Shown: one piece after another, positions 30,926 through 34,474 of the stretch
Position numbering within the stretch: the stretch's first letter is position 1
Layout of the letters: each line of letters starts with the position of its first letter
Assembly: GCA_964423645.1 (NCBI GenBank)
Contig: CAYRFE010000024.1
Span: 22,209-56,682 of the forward strand
Source of the DNA: CAYRFE01 sp964423645 [NCBI: uncultured bacterium]
GTDB lineage: Bacteria; Macinerneyibacteriota; Macinerneyibacteria; Macinerneyibacteriales
Reading direction: 5' to 3'
Length of the DNA stretch: 34,474 nt
Notes under the pieces: model-generated
Seen by the model: the letters and a program-made list of their open reading frames with translations, nothing else
Database searches by the model: none
What the model was told of the DNA's origin: nothing
Program-made: the position numbers and the translations under genes

Positions 30926-32035
30926 ATGAAAAGTGTAACATTGATCTTGTTGTTATTACTTATCCAATTATTTAGGTTCAATATTTATGCCATTGAGATT
31001 GTACCAAAAATTGGACTTATTGATAAGCAAGGAAATATTATAACTATTAAAGGACATTATATGATACCAATAAATCTGAAGGAGTTTTCTAATCTCATAC
31101 CCGTAAGGAATTTTGATAGAAAAAGTGAGTATTATGACAAAATTGGCTATATGAATTATGATGGAGTTGTTGTAATAACTCCAAAATTTAGTAGCGCAAC
31201 GGAATTTATAAATGAGCATGCGATTGTATCGTTAATAATGGATCAATGTAGCAATAAATTTAAGTATGGTGTAATAAATAAAAAAGGAGATTGGTGTATT
31301 CTGCCTGAATATGACTATATTGAGTATTATAATGGGTATTATTACTCGTATAAAACATCGAATGTATTAAAAAACATGGTATTAAATAAAGTTTTTGAGT
31401 TACCAAGTTTCAAGAGCCCTATTGTTGATAATGGCAATTTTGATAATTGGTATTTTTCTCAATATAATCTTAAAGTAATAAATGTTGATAAATTATTTGG
31501 TTTAACAGACAATATAGGAAAACAGATTTTGAATGTTGAGTACACTGAAATTGGAAAATTCTCATGTAATAGAGCAATAGTTATCAAAAATAAATTAAGT
31601 GGATATATTGACAAGAGTGGAAATATGATTATTCCTTGTCAGTACAATTTAGCATATGATTTCAAAAATAATGTCGCTTATGTTGAGAAAGAGAAAAAGG
31701 GGATGATAATTGATCTAAATGGTAAGGTAATTATTGAAATTGATTATTCTGAATTCGGAGGGCAACAAGTTGAAGATAATATATTCTTTTCTAAAAAAAT
31801 ATCGTCAGGTGTTATAAAAATGGGAATAATGAAAACATCCGGAGAATGGATAATAAAACCAATGCGATATGACAAAATATCTGCTTTTTATAACAATATG
31901 GCTCTGGCAAAGATAGATAGTAACGTGTATATAATTGACGACAAACAAGAAATTCTCATGGATATATCAAGTAAAATTAGTGATTTTGAGTTAGCTGGGT
32001 TCAAAAATGAGAAATGTATGGTTATATTAAAGTAA
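30926..32035 (+). CDS. Exported WG-repeat protein
   Basis: 369 residues from the ATG at 30926 (AGAGGA at 30915-30920; an ATG at 30920 adds two residues). Signal peptide MKSVTLILLLLLIQLFRFNIYA. The mature part is a series of WG (KWG) beta repeats: GLIDKQGNIITI, IGYMNYDGVVVITPKF, YGVINKKGDWCILPEYD, FGLTDNIGKQIL, SGYIDKSGNMIIPCQY, GMIIDLNGKVII, MGIMKTSGEWIIKPMRYD. The unit GxIDxxGxxIIPxxYD is typical. Such proteins are common in spirochaetes and Bacteroidetes; function unknown, probably surface or periplasmic binding. Very AT-rich, like the LRR gene before it. Confidence 0.8.
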   Translation: MKSVTLILLLLLIQLFRFNIYAIEIVPKIGLIDKQGNIITIKGHYMIPINLKEFSNLIPVRNFDRKSEYYDKIGYMNYDGVVVITPKFSSATEFINEHAIVSLIMDQCSNKFKYGVINKKGDWCILPEYDYIEYYNGYYYSYKTSNVLKNMVLNKVFELPSFKSPIVDNGNFDNWYFSQYNLKVINVDKLFGLTDNIGKQILNVEYTEIGKFSCNRAIVIKNKLSGYIDKSGNMIIPCQYNLAYDFKNNVAYVEKEKKGMIIDLNGKVIIEIDYSEFGGQQVEDNIFFSKKISSGVIKMGIMKTSGEWIIKPMRYDKISAFYNNMALAKIDSNVYIIDDKQEILMDISSKISDFELAGFKNEKCMVILK

Positions 32036-32070
32036 TAATTTTTTGATTAATGAAAATATATTTTTCTTAT

Positions 32071-32107
32071 GCTTGGTGACAGATTGATCGTGTCGAGGAA
32101 GTTGTAA
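32071..32107 (+). pseudogene. Tail repeat, copy 3: duplicated 3' end of methyltransferase gene
   Basis: In the reading frame it encodes LGDRLIVSRKL then stop, against LGDGLIVSRKK at the end of the methyltransferase (29632-29667). The DNA matches base for base over most of the stretch, including TTGATCGTGTCGAGGAAG. It lies 36 bases after the WG-repeat gene. Confidence 0.75.
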
Positions 32108-32170
32108 AATGAAAATCTGTTAAAGTCAAGTATTTGAATGCTAATTAAGGGGTTATTTAATAGTTCACGT

Positions 32171-32902
32171 TTATTTACTTAAACTTTCCAAAATCCCCGG
32201 TAATTCTTCCCACGACTGCATGACGGCGTCTTCACGTATCGTTGCGTGCGGTTCGTCGGTGAAGCGTGTATAGCGTATCGCATACGCGCCAATGGATTTT
32301 GCACCTGCGACATCGGTTTTACCGAGATCGCCGATATGGATAAGCTCGTGTGCATTGTTGAGGTCGCCGATGATGGTCTCAAACATCACGGGATGCGGTT
32401 TGGAACGCCCCACTTCATCGGAAAATGCAAAACGGGAGAAATATTTCTCAATATCATTCATACGCATCACGTCACGAAGCACATTTCCTCCTGCATATGA
32501 AGTGTCAGAGATTATGCCCAACGTATAGTGCTGTGCAAGTGTCGGTAATAGTGTTTTCAAGTTTTCTTCGCATAATGGCGGCGGTATATCCGAGGTCACT
32601 TTTGCGATCGCATGGGCGATGTCGTTGATGTTTTTCAAGTCTGTATGTATCTCAAGGTGTGATGCGAGAAAACGTACCAACTCGATCGCATCGGGTGTGC
32701 GGTGCTCATTCAGCCAGCGATGTTCAAAGTAGTCCCATGCGGCATGAAAACCGTTGTCAACCTGTTCGGGTGTTACTGTCACACCGAGTGAGGCACAATA
32801 GTCGATAAAAAGACGGGATCGAATATCACGGCGTGTAGAATTGTCCTTTGATGTGCTTTGAAATAATGTATCCCAAAAATCGATAGATAAGTAACGGATC
32901 AT
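32171..32902 (-). CDS. HAD-superfamily hydrolase
   Basis: 243 residues. Motif I is DFWDTL (nucleophile Asp8, with Trp at the +2 position where most phosphatases have the second Asp, as in the dehalogenase-like DxYGT/DxWGT subgroup). Motif II is ISDTSY, motif III is the Lys in GRSKPHP, and motif IV is GDLGKTDVAGA. A helical cap lies between motifs I and II. Probably acts on a phosphorylated small molecule, though the altered motif I makes the reaction uncertain. Its start overlaps the stop of the rlmI-like gene (ATGA on the minus strand), so both are on one transcript. Confidence 0.85.
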   Translation of the reverse strand: MIRYLSIDFWDTLFQSTSKDNSTRRDIRSRLFIDYCASLGVTVTPEQVDNGFHAAWDYFEHRWLNEHRTPDAIELVRFLASHLEIHTDLKNINDIAHAIAKVTSDIPPPLCEENLKTLLPTLAQHYTLGIISDTSYAGGNVLRDVMRMNDIEKYFSRFAFSDEVGRSKPHPVMFETIIGDLNNAHELIHIGDLGKTDVAGAKSIGAYAIRYTRFTDEPHATIREDAVMQSWEELPGILESLSK

Positions 32903-34065
32903 ACCAATTCCTTTCGTACGAATAAGGTTTTCAAATACAGGCTTTCGGGATGATTGAACATGACGGGATGGTCATACGCTTGTGTACCCCAGCCGATCAA
33001 TGATACTTGCGTCTGCGCTTGCAGTGCGGCTTCATGCAGACAACCGTAAAATGCTTCCTGCGACATATGAAACGAACAACTCGATGAGGCGAGAATGCCG
33101 CCGATCGGCATTTTCTTGAGTGCGATACGATTGATGTCGGTATATGCTTTTTCAGCCTTGGGGATGTCTTTTTTCGTTTTGGCAAACGCCGGCGGATCGA
33201 GCACGACAATGTCGGGCAGTGCTGTTGTTTCACGCAGATAGTCGAAGGCATTTGCTTTGATGACATCGGCAGAAAAACCGTTCAGTTTCAGATTTTCACG
33301 TATAAGGTCACACGCCTGTGCCGAACTGTCGACAAAGGTGCACGACGACGCACCGTTTTTAAGTGCGTGCATACCCCATGCGCCGGAATACGCAAAGGTG
33401 TCAAGAAAGGTTTTGTCGGTACTGAATTGACCGAGTAAACGGCGATTTTCCTTTTGATCCATAAAAAAGCCTGTCTTCTGCCCATTGATCGGATCGACCA
33501 AGAATTTTACGCCGAATTCATCGATCACCACCGGTTGCGGTTCTGCTCCATAGAGAAGCGTGGTTTCGGCGGTAAGCTTTTCGTAGGCAAGGGATGAAGA
33601 ATTATTTTGAAGAAGTATTGTCACCGGTTCACACACGATCGTAAGCGCATCGGTGATCTCTTGTTTGAATTGGTACATGCCTTGCGTGTTCAATTCTATG
33701 ACGAGTAATTGCTCGTATTTATCAACAATTAAACCCGGAAGTCCGTCAGATTCACCGTAAATAAGCCTGAACGACCTGAGAGAAGGATACAGAGTTCGTC
33801 GTTTTTCGAGTGCGGTGGTAATTTTTTGCACAAAAAATTTTGTCGTAATATCGACGTCGTTCCAGGAAAGTATACGCGCTTGAATGAGCGAATGGCGATA
33901 AAAACACGCGGTGCCCAACACGCTTCCGCTTGCGGTGATGACAGTGACGACATCAACATCAGCGATATCGCCTGATTTTGCGGTAATTTCATTTGCATAG
34001 ATCCATGGATACTTTCCGCGGAGTTTTTTCTCACAGCGGGGATTAACGGTAATTGTATTTTTCAT
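32899..34065 (-). CDS. rlmI: Class I rRNA methyltransferase, RlmI-like
   Basis: 388 residues from the ATG at 34065-34063; a longer in-frame reading to 34104 would start upstream of the predicted promoter. N-terminal PUA RNA-binding domain (about 1-75, NPRCEKKLRGKYPWIYANEI), a middle domain, then a Rossmann methyltransferase (about 190-388) with FMDQKENRRLLGQF, LDTFAYSGAWGMHAL (SAM motif) and VVLDPPAFAKTK (motif IV), and the SCSFHMS stretch containing the Cys expected of m5C enzymes. By family it methylates 23S rRNA C1962. It leads a two-gene operon with the HAD protein. Confidence 0.88.
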   Translation of the reverse strand: MKNTITVNPRCEKKLRGKYPWIYANEITAKSGDIADVDVVTVITASGSVLGTACFYRHSLIQARILSWNDVDITTKFFVQKITTALEKRRTLYPSLRSFRLIYGESDGLPGLIVDKYEQLLVIELNTQGMYQFKQEITDALTIVCEPVTILLQNNSSSLAYEKLTAETTLLYGAEPQPVVIDEFGVKFLVDPINGQKTGFFMDQKENRRLLGQFSTDKTFLDTFAYSGAWGMHALKNGASSCTFVDSSAQACDLIRENLKLNGFSADVIKANAFDYLRETTALPDIVVLDPPAFAKTKKDIPKAEKAYTDINRIALKKMPIGGILASSSCSFHMSQEAFYGCLHEAALQAQTQVSLIGWGTQAYDHPVMFNHPESLYLKTLFVRKELV

Positions 34066-34071
34066 ACGCTG

Positions 34072-34099
34072 ATTGTATACGAACTCGAGATTTTGTAAA
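34072..34099 (-). promoter_or_regulatory. Promoter of rlmI-HAD operon, probably leaderless
   Basis: Minus strand: -35 TTTACA (34099-34094), 16-base spacer, -10 TACAAT (34077-34072). Six bases separate the -10 from the ATG at 34065, and no Shine-Dalgarno sequence is present. Confidence 0.6.
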
Positions 34100-34118
34100 G
34101 TCAAATACGGACGAAGAG

Positions 34119-34147
34119 TTGCAAAAAAACGATTTTTGATATATAAT
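34119..34147 (+). promoter_or_regulatory. Strong promoter upstream of a tiny ORF
   Basis: -35 TTGCAA (34119-34124), 17-base spacer, consensus -10 TATAAT (34142-34147), then six bases to an ATG at 34154. The same geometry as the ftsE, receiver-TPR and rlmI promoters. Confidence 0.6.
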
Positions 34148-34153
34148 TAATTT

Positions 34154-34249
34154 ATGTCGTTTTTTTTGAAAAATTGTTCGTTGTATCTTCTGAAGGGATG
34201 TATGTCGGATTTTCAAAGGCAAAAGGTGAAACTGCAAAAAATGGGCTGA
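34154..34249 (+). CDS. Possible small leaderless ORF (31 residues) or small RNA
   Basis: Begins MSFFLKNCSLYLLKGCMSDF and ends ...LQKMG; no recognised family. Codons 3-5 contain a T8 run (34160-34167). One extra T would join the ATG to another frame (through MYVGFSKAKGETAKNG) that runs to a stop at 34267. The transcript would end at the hairpin at 34277-34300. It could equally be a non-coding RNA of about 150 nt, or a decayed gene. Confidence 0.3.
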   Translation: MSFFLKNCSLYLLKGCMSDFQRQKVKLQKMG

Positions 34250-34276
34250 AGCGTTCACCAAGAACCTGAAATAAAC

Positions 34277-34300
34277 AACGGGAGGAGTTCTCCTCCCGTT
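34277..34300 (+). terminator. GC-rich hairpin after the tiny ORF
   Basis: AACGGGAGGAG pairs with CTCCTCCCGTT (11 bp, two-base centre; 10 bp with a GTTC loop). No T-run follows. It is the likely 3' end of the transcript from 34154 and abuts the interspersed repeat. Confidence 0.6.
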
Positions 34301-34304
34301 AATC

Positions 34305-34474
34305 TAAATGGGTCAAATTCCCCGAAGCTTGCTTCGGCTTCACTATTATAATTTTGTTATTATTAGGGGTGTGGGGACGGTGTAGAGACACGGCATGCCG
34401 TGTCTGTAACCGAAAATTAAAGCCCCTCCCAAAAAGAAAAGGGAGGGGTTTGGGGTGGGCGAACAAATATAGTA
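34305..34474 (+). repeat. Interspersed intergenic repeat, copy 2 (cut by window end)
   Basis: Follows copy 1 (7526-7678): shared TAAATGGGTCAAATTCCCCG start, CCGAAGCTTGCTTCGG palindrome, GGGGTGTGGGGACG, then a different centre (a new palindrome ACACGGCATGCCGTGT), and the shared CCCCTCCC...GGGAGGGGTTTGGGGTGGGC end. The replaced centre shows the repeat is modular. Confidence 0.7.

Noticed and set aside
32379-32902. Plus-strand open frames within the HAD hydrolase gene
   Set aside because: They are shadows of the minus-strand gene, which carries all the expected HAD motifs.
1-34474. CRISPR arrays, tRNA or rRNA genes, transposase or integrase genes
   Set aside because: None was seen: no regularly spaced repeats, no tRNA-like cloverleaf sequences recognised, and no ORF with transposase or recombinase motifs.

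Overview
The window looks like chromosomal DNA of a Gram-negative (two-membrane) bacterium of low to moderate G+C. Evidence for two membranes: a small outer-membrane beta-barrel protein with a signal peptide, an EnvC-like periplasmic protein next to FtsEX, an HlyD-type adaptor beside a peptidase-type ABC exporter, and several lipoproteins. The gene mix (CHASE2 adenylate cyclase, class II cAMP phosphodiesterase, ApbE/NusG-II/Gx-transporter genes, LRR and WG-repeat proteins) recalls spirochaetes or a related uncultured lineage, but nothing in the sequence fixes the phylum. There is no rRNA, tRNA, CRISPR array or transposase gene.

Region 1 (1-7458) is an accessory bacteriocin/microcin-like locus. 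Three small precursor peptides with double-glycine leaders (87-305, 1379-1621, 3164-3370) are each followed by a strong hairpin and then a small membrane protein: a CPBP (CAAX protease/bacteriocin-processing type) protein in the first two cases, and a four-helix protein plus a DUF4177-like protein in the third. They are followed by a C39 peptidase ABC exporter (4091-6265) and an HlyD-like adaptor (6283-7458). The locus is repetitive. Two 220-bp copies of a spacer module begin with the first 16 codons of a C39 exporter gene, end in a TTGACA box, and lead into promoters whose -35/-10 spacers are simple repeats: ten GT units in one and ten Gs in the other. This is the classic layout of a slippage-driven on/off promoter, and suggests an array of peptide cassettes built by duplication and individually phase-variable. 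It is the most interesting system in the window.

Region 2 (7459-8107) is non-coding and full of hairpins and interspersed repeats. A copy of its main repeat closes the window at 34305-34474.

Region 3 (8108-15400) holds ftsE-ftsX-envC, a secreted DUF4097 protein, a type 4 uracil-DNA glycosylase, a MITE-like element, an outer-membrane protein on the minus strand, and serS.

Region 4 (15481-25623) is one long, tightly packed run: glmS, a CRP-family regulator, a CHASE2 adenylate cyclase, a class II cAMP phosphodiesterase, a pyrimidine-nucleoside phosphorylase, the flavinyltransferase ApbE, a radical SAM enzyme of the AmrS type, a NusG-II-domain protein, a Gx-transporter-family membrane protein and an unknown membrane protein. 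It holds a complete make/sense/destroy cAMP module and a set resembling part of the flavin-based extracellular electron transfer locus.

Region 5 (25702-29667) is a four-gene operon: receiver-TPR protein, exported protein, NtrC-type sigma-54 activator, O-methyltransferase. It is followed by an AT-rich insert (29668-32107) carrying an LRR lipoprotein and a WG-repeat protein, each followed by a copy of the end of the O-methyltransferase gene. The minus strand then carries an RlmI-type rRNA methyltransferase and a HAD hydrolase.

Several transcription units (ftsE, the receiver-TPR gene, rlmI, and a possible 31-residue ORF at 34154) have a good -10 box only 6-7 nt before the start codon and no Shine-Dalgarno sequence. 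This suggests leaderless transcripts are common here.
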